A stretch of 64,000 nt of DNA, from the NCBI RefSeq assembly GCF_024281035.1, contig NZ_JAMXLH010000053.1, forward strand, positions 1 through 64,000, written 5' to 3'. A program made the position numbers and the translations under genes. The notes under the pieces are model-generated. The model worked only from the letters and a program-made list of their open reading frames with translations. It did no database searches and had not been told where the DNA came from. This document shows, piece after piece, positions 1-8,320 of the stretch (position 1 is its first letter; the number at the start of each line of letters is the position of its first letter). The DNA comes from Paraburkholderia sp. GTDB taxonomy: Bacteria > Pseudomonadota > Gammaproteobacteria > Burkholderiales > Burkholderiaceae.

Positions 1-101
1 GTCGCAGTCGCAGTCGCAGTCGCAGTCGCAGTCGCAGTCGCAGTCGCAGTCGCAGTCGCAGTCGCAGTCGCAGTCGCAGTCGCAGTCGCAGTCGCAGTCG
101 C
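1..101. repeat. GTCGCA hexamer tandem repeat
   Basis: Sixteen perfect copies of GTCGCA plus GTCGC run from the first base to 101, where CTAGC breaks the pattern. The array is cut by the window edge, so its true length is unknown. It has no mismatches, which suggests recent expansion or contraction. Read as protein it would give two-residue repeats, but no start or stop is visible to show it is coding. It ends 110 bp before the IclR-type gene. Confidence 0.95.
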
Positions 102-210
102 TAGCATAGTGCCTCGTGCGCGTCGCCTGCGCTGCCTGTTGGCGAAACAGGTCGCATGCGCTATTGTCGTAGGTTCTTTACGCGCCGCTGCCGGACACAT
201 TCCGACGCCT

Positions 211-1035
211 ATGACCTCCGCATCCAGTGCCTCGCCCGCCCGTTCCGCTGAGCCCGCGGAGACTCCCGACAAACCGGGCGACTCCTACGTGCAGTCTTTC
301 GCCCGCGGGCTCTCGGTGATCCGCGCTTTCAACGCCGAGCATCCCGCGCAAACGCTCACCGACGTCGCCGCGGCCACCGGCCTCACGCGCGCCGGCGCGC
401 GCCGCATCCTGCTCACGCTGCAGACGCTCGGCTACGTCGAAACCGAAGGGCGGCTCTTTCGCCTCACGCCGAAAATTCTCGACCTCGGTTTCGCCTATCT
501 CACGTCGATGCCGTTCTGGAATCTCGCCGAGCCCGTCATGGAAGAACTGTCCGCCGAGGTCCACGAGAGCTGCTCGGCGGCTGTGCTCGACCGCACCGAA
601 ATCGTGTACGTCCTGCGCGTGCCGACGCACAAGATCATGACGATCAACCTCTCGATCGGCAGCCGGTTGCCCGCCTACTGCACGTCGATGGGACGCGTGC
701 TGCTCTCCGCCCTCGACGATGCGGAACTCGACGCCACACTCGGCTCCGCCCCGCTCTACGCGCACACGCCGCGCACCGTCACCGACAAGGACGAGCTAAA
801 GAAGATCATCGCCCAGGTGCGCGAACAGGGCTGGGCCATGGTCGACCAGGAACTGGAAGGCGGCCTGATTTCGATTTCCGTCCCGATCCGCAACCGCCAG
901 GGCCGCGTGATCGCGGCGATGAACATCAGCGGCAATGCGCAACGCACGTCGGCGAAGCAGGTGGTCAAGTCCTTCCTCCAGCCGCTTCAGGAGGCCGCGC
1001 GGCGCGTCTCCAGCATGGTCGCGCAGCGCACCTGA
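211..1035 (+). CDS. IclR family transcriptional regulator (PcaR/PobR-like)
   Basis: A 274-aa one-component regulator. The winged-helix IclR N-domain covers roughly residues 20-90, with the family's SFARGLSVIRAF opening and the recognition-helix stretch LTRAGARRILLTL. The effector domain follows to the C-terminus. The overall match is to regulators of aromatic (protocatechuate, 4-hydroxybenzoate) catabolism, which is family knowledge; no aromatic genes are in the window, so the ligand is unknown. An in-frame start exists at 109, but the extra 34 residues are Arg/Ala-rich and unlike the family, so ATG 211 is preferred. It converges on phnN. Confidence 0.85.
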   Translation: MTSASSASPARSAEPAETPDKPGDSYVQSFARGLSVIRAFNAEHPAQTLTDVAAATGLTRAGARRILLTLQTLGYVETEGRLFRLTPKILDLGFAYLTSMPFWNLAEPVMEELSAEVHESCSAAVLDRTEIVYVLRVPTHKIMTINLSIGSRLPAYCTSMGRVLLSALDDAELDATLGSAPLYAHTPRTVTDKDELKKIIAQVREQGWAMVDQELEGGLISISVPIRNRQGRVIAAMNISGNAQRTSAKQVVKSFLQPLQEAARRVSSMVAQRT

Positions 1036-1040
1036 GGCTC

Positions 1041-1076
1041 GTTGGAGCGGGTTGGTGCGGGTTGGTGCGGGTTGGT
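1041..1076. repeat. Decamer tandem repeat GTTGGTGCGG
   Basis: About 3.6 copies of a 10-bp unit (one copy with T to A) lie between the convergent ends of the IclR gene and phnN. No T-tract or stem is obvious, so it is not an evident terminator. Confidence 0.8.
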
Positions 1077-1096
1077 CTGTGTCGCCCGCGCTCCGG

Positions 1097-1651
1097 TCAG
1101 CGCCCGGCCGCCACGCGGCGCACGACATCGACGAAGACTTCGCCCGCATCCTCCAGACGGCCCGAATTGTCGATGCGATCGACGCTTGCGCCCGCCAGCG
1201 CATCGAACGGCGCCTGGCGCGCAAGACGCGCGGCGATCTGCGCAGGCGTCTCGCGGCCGCGCGCGGCGAGCCGCGCGGCGAGGACTTCGAGCGCCGCCTC
1301 GATGTGGACGAACCGGGTCTGCGGATAGCGCGCCAGCGCTTCACCCGCATAGGCACGCGAGCCGTTCACGATCACCGTGCAACCGTGCGCGAGCCACTGA
1401 TCGATTTCCACGCCGATACCGTAGCGCAGCGCGTGGCTGCGCCATTGCAGCGCGAAAAGGCCGCGACGCGAACGCGCCTCGAATTCGGGGTCGGTCAATG
1501 CGATGTGGTTTTCGCCGCCGCCATCCGCGCGCGTGATGTAGCGGTGCGCGAACATCACGCCGTCCGCCGCGAGGCGCGTTCGCGCAAAGTCGAGCAGCGA
1601 GTCCTTGCCCGCACCGGACGGACCCATGACGTAGATCAACGGGGCCATCAT
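1097..1651 (-). CDS. phnN: Ribose 1,5-bisphosphate phosphokinase PhnN
   Basis: A 184-aa P-loop kinase of the guanylate-kinase fold. In the C-P lyase pathway PhnN phosphorylates ribose 1,5-bisphosphate with ATP to give PRPP. The Walker A motif GPSGAGKDS lies at residues 10-18, and ITRADGGGENH matches the GMP-kinase-like substrate region. The start is the first of two adjacent Met codons; it overlaps the stop of the DUF1045 gene in an ATGA-type junction, suggesting translational coupling. The length is normal for the family. It is the last gene of the leftward phnF-DUF1045-phnN unit. Confidence 0.93.
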   Translation of the reverse strand: MMAPLIYVMGPSGAGKDSLLDFARTRLAADGVMFAHRYITRADGGGENHIALTDPEFEARSRRGLFALQWRSHALRYGIGVEIDQWLAHGCTVIVNGSRAYAGEALARYPQTRFVHIEAALEVLAARLAARGRETPAQIAARLARQAPFDALAGASVDRIDNSGRLEDAGEVFVDVVRRVAAGR

Positions 1652-2379
1652 GCGCGACGCTCCCCGCGCGCGAACGCCGCGCGCCGCCACAGCACGAACG
1701 GCGCACCCGGCTGAGGCTCCACGAAGAGCGCGACACCGTCCACCGGCAGCGCCCCGGCATCGTGCATCCGTGCATTCCACGCGGCGGTCAGCGTGTCGCG
1801 TGCCTGTGCGTCGTCGAGCGAATCGGAGAGCGTCATGTGAAAGCGGTATTCGTCGAATACGTACGGATAGCCCCACTCTTCCACGTACGCGCGCTGGCGC
1901 GCGGTGAGCGTTGCATCGAGCCGGCGCGTGCGTTCGCCGCAAGTCTGCTCGGCGCGCAGCGGTGCAAGCGTGCGCAGCGCATCGGCCGCAACCTCGCGCA
2001 GCGCGGCTTCGCCCGCATCGTCGACGGGGCGCAGCGCGACGAACCGTCCGAGCGTCGCGGCCTCCACGGCCACCTCGAAACACGCGCGCGTCGCCGCCCA
2101 TCGCTGCGCGGCGGCGAACAGCGCGTCAGGCGTCACGCCCGGCGCGAGGCGAAAGGGCGGAACGAGCGTGCCGTGCCAGCCATAGCGGCGCGGCGCCACG
2201 GTCAGCGCGGCAAGCGGGCGCGAAAGACCGGCGGGCTGCGGCGAACTCAACGGCTCACGCGTTTCCGCATCGCGGCCGAGCCACGCGCTGCCCTCACGCC
2301 ACCACGCCGAATCGCGCGGCGGCGCATAGTAGATCGCGAAGCGCGACGTGTCGTTCCAGGCTTCGATGTCGAGCGTCAT
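1648..2379 (-). CDS. DUF1045 protein, phosphonate-locus 2H-phosphoesterase-like
   Basis: A 243-aa protein beginning MTLDIEAWNDTSRFAIYYAPP. Proteins of this family recur in proteobacterial phn loci and are named DUF1045; they are related to the 2H (LigT/2',5'-RNA-ligase) phosphoesterases. Two H-x-T/S-type elements are visible: WHGTLVPPFRL near residue 60 and FHMTLSDSL near residue 190, which fits a 2H active site. The substrate is not established; a cyclic phosphate intermediate of C-P lyase would be plausible (inference), since no phnP is seen here. It overlaps phnF and phnN by four bases each. Confidence 0.85.
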   Translation of the reverse strand: MTLDIEAWNDTSRFAIYYAPPRDSAWWREGSAWLGRDAETREPLSSPQPAGLSRPLAALTVAPRRYGWHGTLVPPFRLAPGVTPDALFAAAQRWAATRACFEVAVEAATLGRFVALRPVDDAGEAALREVAADALRTLAPLRAEQTCGERTRRLDATLTARQRAYVEEWGYPYVFDEYRFHMTLSDSLDDAQARDTLTAAWNARMHDAGALPVDGVALFVEPQPGAPFVLWRRAAFARGERRA

Positions 2380-3134
2380 ACGTCGTGCTCCACCATCAAC
2401 TGCACGCGGTCCGCCGCGAAATGCGTGATGCCGTATTTGATCGGCACACCGTTCATGTCGACGTCGACGTTCTCGACCCACAGCACCGGCTGCTGCCGGT
2501 TGATATTGAGCCGCCGCGCCACTTCCGCCTCGGGCAGCACGCTGCCGATGCGGCTCCACTTGCGCAGATAATCGGTCACGCCGTATTCGGCCAGCGCCTT
2601 CGATGCACTTTCGACGCGCTCCATCACCGCGGGCAGATCGGCGAACCGCGCGGCGGGATACCAGTTACGCGCATAGGTGAGCGGCACGCCGTTCGATTCG
2701 TGCAGCGTTTCGAGCCGGTAGACGAGTGCGCCCGCGCGAATGCCGAGCGCCTTTGCGACCGCGGGATCGGCCTTCACGCGCGATGAAGCGAGCAGCTTGC
2801 CCGCCGCCGAATGCCGGTGCCGCTGAAGGTTTTCCGTAAAGCGCGTGCGCTTGCCGATCGTGTAGTCGATCGCGCCCGGCTGCACGAAGGTTCCGCGCCC
2901 CTGCTCGACGCTCACGAGCCCGAGTGCCGCAAGGCCCAGCATCGCGCGCCGAACCGTATGGCGGTTCACGTCGAAACGTTTGGCCAGCTCACCCTCGCTC
3001 GGCAGGCGGCCATCGTCGCCGAAGCCTTTCGCCGCGATCTCGGCCGAAAGTATCTGCTCGATCTGGCGCCACACCGCCACGCCCGCGCCGCGCTCAAGCT
3101 GCGCGCCGTGCAGCGCGTCGTCGTTCGATGTCAT
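2376..3134 (-). CDS. phnF: PhnF, GntR/HutC-type regulator of phosphonate genes
   Basis: A 252-aa regulator. A GntR winged helix occupies about residues 15-85 (GRLPSEGELAKRFDVNRHTVRRAML, with the wing VSVEQGRGTFV) and a UTRA ligand domain about residues 105-250. PhnF proteins repress C-P lyase genes in relatives. It is the first gene of the leftward phnF-DUF1045-phnN unit and faces phnG across 281 bp. A 16-bp palindrome at 3251-3266 lies in that gap and is the obvious candidate target. Length and domain order are normal. Confidence 0.93.
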   Translation of the reverse strand: MTSNDDALHGAQLERGAGVAVWRQIEQILSAEIAAKGFGDDGRLPSEGELAKRFDVNRHTVRRAMLGLAALGLVSVEQGRGTFVQPGAIDYTIGKRTRFTENLQRHRHSAAGKLLASSRVKADPAVAKALGIRAGALVYRLETLHESNGVPLTYARNWYPAARFADLPAVMERVESASKALAEYGVTDYLRKWSRIGSVLPEAEVARRLNINRQQPVLWVENVDVDMNGVPIKYGITHFAADRVQLMVEHDV

Positions 3135-3250
3135 GGTGCTGTCATTCCCTTCGGTTTCAATGGCGGTTTCCGCATTGTAGTGCGCGAGGCGTGATGGAAA
3201 TATGAATCATCTCCTACATCGCGTTGTAACAACCGGACATTTGAACGTAC

Positions 3251-3266
3251 AGACGTCTAGACGTCT
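3251..3266. promoter_or_regulatory. Candidate PhnF operator (palindrome)
   Basis: AGACGTCTAGACGTCT is a perfect palindrome made of two AGACGTCT halves, each itself palindromic. Its centre GTCTAGAC resembles the core of operators bound by HutC-subfamily GntR proteins such as NagR/DasR (TGGTCTAGACCA). It lies between divergent phnF and phnG. Binding is inferred. Confidence 0.6.
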
Positions 3267-3315
3267 ATATGAATCGATGCTCCAATGACGACGTTCGCGG
3301 CGATGCATTGCCTCA

Positions 3316-3375
3316 ATGAATACCGCGATGAATACCGCGATGAGTTCCGCGATAAGTACCGCAACAAGCGCCGCA
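3316..3375. repeat. Five degenerate 12-bp repeats upstream of phnG
   Basis: Units resembling ATGAATACCGCG follow head to tail, the first two identical and the later ones increasingly diverged. They lie in the presumed leader of the phnG-M transcript, ending about 40 bp before the phnG start. They could be read in frame from an ATG at 3316, but that frame is an out-of-frame shadow of phnG, so a leader or noncoding role is more likely. Confidence 0.75.
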
Positions 3376-3415
3376 ATGCGCGCCTCGCCATCACGTTCAC
3401 GACACAGGAATCCAG

Positions 3416-3910
3416 ATGAACGCTTCTTCCGCCCCGCCTTCTGCCGCGTCGCGGCGCGCATGGATGGCGGTGCTCGCCCGCACGCCGCGCGCCGAGCTGG
3501 AAGCCGCGCTCTCGGCCGCGTTTGTTACCGCATTCGGCGGCAACGCCGCACCGGCCTTCGACTGGCTGCGCGCGCCGCAAACAGGTCTCGCGATGGTGCG
3601 GGGCCGGATCGGCGGCACGGGCAACGCCTTCAATCTCGGCGAAGCAACGGTGACGCGCGCAACGCTGCGTCTTCATGCGGTCGACGGCGGCACTGTCGGC
3701 GTCGCGTGCCATCTGGGGCGCGACAAGCGCCGCGCCGAGCTGGCCGCGCTCGCCGACGCGCTCCTGCAACAGCCCGAACGCCACGCACAGTTGCACGCGC
3801 AACTGATCGCGCCGCTCGCCGCTCGCCTCGAGGCGCGGCGCGACGCTCGACGCAACGACACCGCCAGCACGAAAGTCGAGTTCTTCACCATGGTGCGAGG
3901 TGATGCATGA
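3416..3910 (+). CDS. phnG: C-P lyase core subunit PhnG
   Basis: A 164-aa subunit of the PhnGHIJ core complex, which together with PhnI, PhnH and PhnL installs methylphosphonate-type substrates on ribose from ATP. The conserved TGLAMVRGRIGGTGNAFNLGEATVTRA block lies around residues 55-83. AGGA lies 7 nt before ATG 3416. The stop overlaps phnH in ATGA. It is the first gene of a tightly packed seven-gene operon. Confidence 0.93.
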   Translation: MNASSAPPSAASRRAWMAVLARTPRAELEAALSAAFVTAFGGNAAPAFDWLRAPQTGLAMVRGRIGGTGNAFNLGEATVTRATLRLHAVDGGTVGVACHLGRDKRRAELAALADALLQQPERHAQLHAQLIAPLAARLEARRDARRNDTASTKVEFFTMVRGDA

Positions 3911-4569
3911 ATCACGCCGTAAAAACGCCACAACCCACCGACACCGCACGCGCCGCACTCGACACACTCGACGCGCTCCTTCCCGGCTTTGCCGATCCCG
4001 TCCACGACACGCAAGCCGTATTCCGCGCGCTGCTCGACGCACTGGCGCGTCCGGGCCGCATCGGCGTGATCCAGGCCGCCCTGTCCGCCGCCGACACGAC
4101 GCCAGGCGCCACACGCGTGGGACGCGCCGCGTTCGCGTCGCTGCTCGCGCTGTGCGACTACGCGACGCCCGTGTGGCTCGCGCAGCCCGATGCGGCGCTC
4201 GCCGCCGCGTTGCGCTTTCACTCGGGCGCGCCGCTCACCGCAACCGCCGCAGAAGCCGCATTCGCCTATGTCCACGACGCCGCCGCGCTGCCGCCGCTCG
4301 CCACGCTCGCAAGCGGCACGCCCGAATCGCCTGAGCAGTCGGCCACGGTGTTCGTGCGCGTCGACTCGCTCACGGGCGGCGCACCCGTCACGCTGCGCGG
4401 ACCAGGCATCGAAGATGCGCACACCATCGCGCCGGCCGGCCTGCCCGAGCGGTTCTGGCACGAGCGTGCCGCATTGGCCGCGCTGTTTCCGTGCGGCATC
4501 GATTTTTATCTTGTCTGCGACGACCAGCTCGTTGGCCTGCCGCGCACGACTCTTGTGGAGATGAACTGA
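3907..4569 (+). CDS. phnH: C-P lyase core subunit PhnH
   Basis: A 220-aa protein with the PhnH landmarks LLPGFADPVHDTQAVFRALLDALARPGRIG near the N-terminus and LRGPGIEDAHTIAPAGLP followed by PCGIDFYLVCDDQLVGLPRTT near the end. It is a structural member of the PhnGHIJ complex with a PLP-transferase-like fold but no PLP lysine role. Four-base overlap with phnG and one-base overlap with phnI show translational coupling. Confidence 0.93.
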   Translation: MNHAVKTPQPTDTARAALDTLDALLPGFADPVHDTQAVFRALLDALARPGRIGVIQAALSAADTTPGATRVGRAAFASLLALCDYATPVWLAQPDAALAAALRFHSGAPLTATAAEAAFAYVHDAAALPPLATLASGTPESPEQSATVFVRVDSLTGGAPVTLRGPGIEDAHTIAPAGLPERFWHERAALAALFPCGIDFYLVCDDQLVGLPRTTLVEMN

Positions 4570-5729
4570 TGTACGTCGCCGTCAAAGGAGGAGAGCGCGC
4601 GATCGAAGCGTCGTGGCGGCTGCTCGACAAGGCACGCCGTGGCGACACGCGCGTGCCCGAGCTGAGCGTCGCGCAGATCCGCGAGCAGATGCGCCTCGCC
4701 GTCGCGCGCGTGATGGCCGAGGGTTCCGTCTACGACGAGGAGCTCGCCGCACTCGCGATCAAGCAGGCAGCGGGCGATCTGGTCGAAGCGATCTTTCTGC
4801 TGCGCGCCTATCGCACCACGCTGCCGCGCTTCGGCTACACGGAGCCCGTCGAAACGGAGCACATGCAGGTGCAACGCCGCATATCGGCGACGTTCAAGGA
4901 CGTGCCGGGCGGGCAGGTGCTCGGCGCAACGTACGATTACACGCAGCGGCTGCTGGATTTCGCGCTGCTCGCCGAAAGCGGCGAAGCGAGCGAAGAGGCG
5001 AACGAAGAAGCGAACGAAGAGGCGAACGAAGAGGCGAACGAAGAAGCAACGCGCGCGGCTCGGCCAGCGAGCGCGACCGACGAGCCGATGCCGCGTGTCG
5101 TCTCGCTGCTCGACAAGGAAGGCCTGATCGAGCAGGAAACGCCAACGCCCGATGCGCCTGAACCCGGCGACCTCTCGCGCGAACCGCTCGCATTTCCGGC
5201 GGATCGCACGATCCGTCTGCAGAATCTCGCGCGCGGCGACGAGGGCTTTCTGCTTGCGATGGGGTACGCGACGCAGCGCGGCTACGCGCACTCGCATCCG
5301 TTCGCTGGGGAGATCCGGTTTGGTTCGGTATCCGTAGAAATGATGCTGGACGAGCTGGGCGAAACCGTCGAGATCGGCGAAATCGAGCTGACCGAATGCC
5401 AGATGGTCAACCAGTTCGCGGGCAGCAAGGACGTGCCGCCCACGTTCACGCAAGGCTACGGTCTCGCCTTCGGCCACGCGGAGCGCAAAGCGATGGCCGT
5501 GGCGCTCGTCGACCGCGCACTGCGCGGCGCGGAACTCGGCGAAACACTCGCCTCGCCGACACAGGACATCGAGTTCATGCTTTCCCACAGCGACAACGTC
5601 GAAGCATCGGGCTTCGTGCAGCACCTGAAACTGCCGCACTACGTCGACTTCCAGTCCGAACTCGAACTCGTGCGCCGGTTGCGCGCGCAACATCACAGCC
5701 CGCCCGGGCAGAATGAGGAGGCCGCATGA
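4569..5729 (+). CDS. phnI: C-P lyase core subunit PhnI (nucleosidase)
   Basis: A 386-aa protein starting MYVAVKGGERAIEASWRLL. PhnI displaces adenine from ATP, forming the ribose-phosphonate intermediate. Conserved blocks include VYDEELAALAIKQAAGDLVEAIFLLRAYRTTLPR and, later, LARGDEGFLLAMGYATQRGYAHSHPF and the C-terminal PHYVDFQSELELVRRLR. Between the conserved segments, at about residues 138-160, is an unusual run of NEEA repeats that looks like a local insertion. The start overlaps the phnH stop; an upstream in-frame ATG at 4491 lies inside phnH and is rejected. Confidence 0.94.
   Translation: MYVAVKGGERAIEASWRLLDKARRGDTRVPELSVAQIREQMRLAVARVMAEGSVYDEELAALAIKQAAGDLVEAIFLLRAYRTTLPRFGYTEPVETEHMQVQRRISATFKDVPGGQVLGATYDYTQRLLDFALLAESGEASEEANEEANEEANEEANEEATRAARPASATDEPMPRVVSLLDKEGLIEQETPTPDAPEPGDLSREPLAFPADRTIRLQNLARGDEGFLLAMGYATQRGYAHSHPFAGEIRFGSVSVEMMLDELGETVEIGEIELTECQMVNQFAGSKDVPPTFTQGYGLAFGHAERKAMAVALVDRALRGAELGETLASPTQDIEFMLSHSDNVEASGFVQHLKLPHYVDFQSELELVRRLRAQHHSPPGQNEEAA
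4981..5046. repeat. In-frame 12-bp repeat inside phnI
   Basis: Roughly five head-to-tail units of GAGGCGAACGAA (with GAA/GAG wobble changes) encode consecutive Asn-Glu-Glu-Ala blocks. The unit is a multiple of three, so copy-number change would keep the frame. Confidence 0.9.
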
Positions 5730-6688
5730 GCGCGCCCGCTTCCGTACCCAACAGCGTACCCACCGGCGCGCCCGCCGCAATCGCGTCGCGCGAAACGCAG
5801 GCCGCCGACGGCTACAACTTCGCGTACCTCGACGAGCAGACCAAGCGCATGATCCGCCGCGCGCTGCTGAAGGCGGTTGCGGTGCCCGGCTACCAGGTGC
5901 CGTTCGCCTCGCGCGAAATGCCGCTGCCCTACGGCTGGGGCACGGGCGGCGTCCAGGTGACGGCGGCGATCATCGGCGCCGACGACACGCTCAAGGTGAT
6001 CGACCAGGGCTCCGACGATACGACGAACGCCGTGAACATCCGTCGCTTCTTCGCGCGCACGACAGGCGTGCAGACGACGCGCCGCACCCAGGACGCGACG
6101 ATTGTCCAGACGCGTCACCGCATTCCCGAAACGCCGCTCACGGAGGCGCAAATCCTCGTGTATCAGGTGCCGATGCCCGAGCCGCTCTTCAGGCTCGAGC
6201 CGCGCGTCGCCGAGTGCAAGAAGCTGCACGCGCTCGCCGATTACGGCCTCATCAGCGTGAAGCTCTACGAGGACATCGTGCAGCACGGCAGCATCGCGAC
6301 CACCTACGATTACCCGGTGACGGTGAACGGCCGCTATCTCACGGCGCCCTCGCCTATCCCGAAGTTCGACAATCCGAAACTGCACATGAACCGCGCGCTG
6401 CAACTGTTCGGCGCGGGCCGCGAGCGCCGCATCTACGCGATTCCGCCTTATACGCCGGTGCGCAGTCTCGACTTCGACGACCATCCGTTCGAGGTGCAGC
6501 GCTGGGAGCACGCGTGCGCGCTGTGCGGCTCGCGCGAAAGCTTCCTCGACGAGATGATCGTCGACGATACGGGCAAGCGCATGTTCGTCTGCTCGGACAG
6601 CGATTACTGCCACGACCGCCGCGAACGCGCCGAACATGACGATGAGGCTCGGGACGCTCAGGCGCCGCTGAACGGAGAACGCGCATGA
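5726..6688 (+). CDS. phnJ: C-P lyase radical SAM subunit PhnJ
   Basis: A 320-aa protein, the catalytic subunit that cleaves the C-P bond by radical SAM chemistry, giving the 5-phosphoribosyl 1,2-cyclic phosphate and a hydrocarbon. The Cys cluster near the C-terminus is C264, C267, C289 and C295, spaced CX2CX21CX5C exactly as in known PhnJ. The N-terminal part carries NFAYLDEQTKRMIRRALLKA and MPLPYGWGTGGVQ. The N-terminus has about 20 extra low-complexity residues relative to the conserved start. ATGA overlaps with both phnI and phnK. Confidence 0.95.
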   Translation: MSAPASVPNSVPTGAPAAIASRETQAADGYNFAYLDEQTKRMIRRALLKAVAVPGYQVPFASREMPLPYGWGTGGVQVTAAIIGADDTLKVIDQGSDDTTNAVNIRRFFARTTGVQTTRRTQDATIVQTRHRIPETPLTEAQILVYQVPMPEPLFRLEPRVAECKKLHALADYGLISVKLYEDIVQHGSIATTYDYPVTVNGRYLTAPSPIPKFDNPKLHMNRALQLFGAGRERRIYAIPPYTPVRSLDFDDHPFEVQRWEHACALCGSRESFLDEMIVDDTGKRMFVCSDSDYCHDRRERAEHDDEARDAQAPLNGERA

Positions 6689-7467
6689 CGTCCCGCATGA
6701 CGCCCCTCTTGAGCGCCCGTCATCTGACGAAGCAATACGGCGGCCGCAACGGCTGCCGCGACGTGAGCTTCGACCTCTATCCCGGCGAGGTGCTGTGCAT
6801 CGTCGGCGAATCGGGCTCGGGCAAGACCACGCTGCTCAACACGCTCGCGCTGCGCACCGAGGCCGATTCCGGCGAGCTGCACTATGCGGGCGCCAACGGC
6901 GAAACGCTCGATCTGCGTGCGCTTTCCGAGCCGCGCCGGCGTCTGCTCACGCGCACCGAATGGGGTTTCGTGCAGCAGAACCCGCGCGACGGGCTGCGCG
7001 CGGGCGTCTCGGCCGGTGCGAATATCGGCGAGCCGCTGATGGCCGTCGGCGCGCGCCACTACGGCCGGATTCGTCACACGGCGCAGCAGTGGATGGAGCG
7101 CGTCGAACTCGACGCCGCCCGTATCGACGAATTGCCCCCGGCGTTTTCGGGCGGCATGCAGCAGCGCCTGCAGATCGCGCGCAATCTCGTCACGGGGCCG
7201 CGCCTCGTCTTCATGGACGAGCCCACCGCCGGTCTCGACGTTTCCGTGCAGGCGCGCCTGCTCGACCTGCTGCGCACGCTCACCACGACGCTGCATCTCT
7301 CGGTGCTGATCGTCACGCACGATATCGGCGTCGCGCGCCTGCTCGCGCACCGGCTCATGGTGATGCAGGGCGGCACGGTCGTCGAATCGGGCCTCACCGA
7401 CCAGGTGCTCGACGACCCCCAGCACCCCTATACGCAGACTCTGGTGGCCTCCGTGCTGCCGGTCTAG
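6685..7467 (+). CDS. phnK: C-P lyase associated ABC-type ATPase PhnK
   Basis: A 260-aa ATP-binding-cassette protein. Walker A is GESGSGKTT, the signature is FSGGMQQRLQIARNL, and Walker B is LVFMDEPTAGLDV followed by the H-loop IVTHD. PhnK binds the PhnGHIJ core rather than a membrane permease (family knowledge). It overlaps phnJ by four bases and ends 8 bp before phnL. Confidence 0.94.
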   Translation: MTSRMTPLLSARHLTKQYGGRNGCRDVSFDLYPGEVLCIVGESGSGKTTLLNTLALRTEADSGELHYAGANGETLDLRALSEPRRRLLTRTEWGFVQQNPRDGLRAGVSAGANIGEPLMAVGARHYGRIRHTAQQWMERVELDAARIDELPPAFSGGMQQRLQIARNLVTGPRLVFMDEPTAGLDVSVQARLLDLLRTLTTTLHLSVLIVTHDIGVARLLAHRLMVMQGGTVVESGLTDQVLDDPQHPYTQTLVASVLPV

Positions 7468-7475
7468 GAATCGAT

Positions 7476-8255
7476 ATGACCGACACGACTAGTGCTGCCA
7501 ACCACGCAACGCGCGCGTTCGTCGAACGCCCCGCGCTGATGCTGCGCGCGGAAAACGTGCGCAAGACCTTCACGCTGCATGGCCAGGGGGGCATCGGCAT
7601 CGAAGCGCTCGCGGGCGTCTCGCTCGAGGTCGAACGCGGCGAATGCGTCGTGCTCGTCGGGCCGTCCGGCGCGGGCAAGAGCACGCTGCTGCGCTGCCTC
7701 TACGGCAACTATCTCGCGAGCGGCGGCTCGATTGCGATCCGCGACGACGACAACGCGCTGCAACACCTCGAAATCACCCGTGCCGCGCCACACGACGTGC
7801 TGCGTCTGCGCCGCAAGGTAGTGGGCTACGTGAGCCAGTTCCTGCGCGTGATTCCGCGCGTCGCCACGCGCGACCTCGTCGCCGCGCCGCTCGTGGCGCG
7901 CGGCGTGGCGCAGGACGAAGCGTATGCGCGTGCCGAAACGCTGCTCGCGCGCCTGAACGTGCCGCAGCGGCTCTGGTCGCTTGCGCCCGCAACGTTCTCG
8001 GGCGGCGAGCAGCAGCGCGTGAACATCGCACGCGGACTCATCGCGCAGCACCGCGTGCTCCTGCTGGACGAACCCACGGCTTCGCTCGACGCGGAAAATC
8101 GCGACGTAGTGTCGCAATTGATCGTCGAAGCACGCGAGCACGGCGCGGCGATCGTCGGAGTCTTCCACGACGAAGACACACGTGAGCGCGTCGCGACGCG
8201 GCGCATGCCGCTCGCCGCCGCGCGCACGCAAGCGCCGCTGGGCGAAGCCGCCTGA
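7476..8255 (+). CDS. phnL: C-P lyase associated ABC-type ATPase PhnL
   Basis: A 259-aa ATP-binding-cassette protein with Walker A GPSGAGKST, signature FSGGEQQRVNIARGL and Walker B VLLLDEPTASLDA. PhnL acts with the core complex in forming the ribose 1-phosphonate 5-triphosphate intermediate. ATG 7476, just after the phnK stop, gives a family-length protein. The N-terminus is about 20 residues longer than the conserved ENVRKTFTLH opening. Confidence 0.93.
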   Translation: MTDTTSAANHATRAFVERPALMLRAENVRKTFTLHGQGGIGIEALAGVSLEVERGECVVLVGPSGAGKSTLLRCLYGNYLASGGSIAIRDDDNALQHLEITRAAPHDVLRLRRKVVGYVSQFLRVIPRVATRDLVAAPLVARGVAQDEAYARAETLLARLNVPQRLWSLAPATFSGGEQQRVNIARGLIAQHRVLLLDEPTASLDAENRDVVSQLIVEAREHGAAIVGVFHDEDTRERVATRRMPLAAARTQAPLGEAA

Positions 8256-8320
8256 ACCTGTTACCTGCGCCCTGATTTGCGCCTTTGATCTGCGCCTTTA
8301 CCTGATTACGGAGCCTGACG

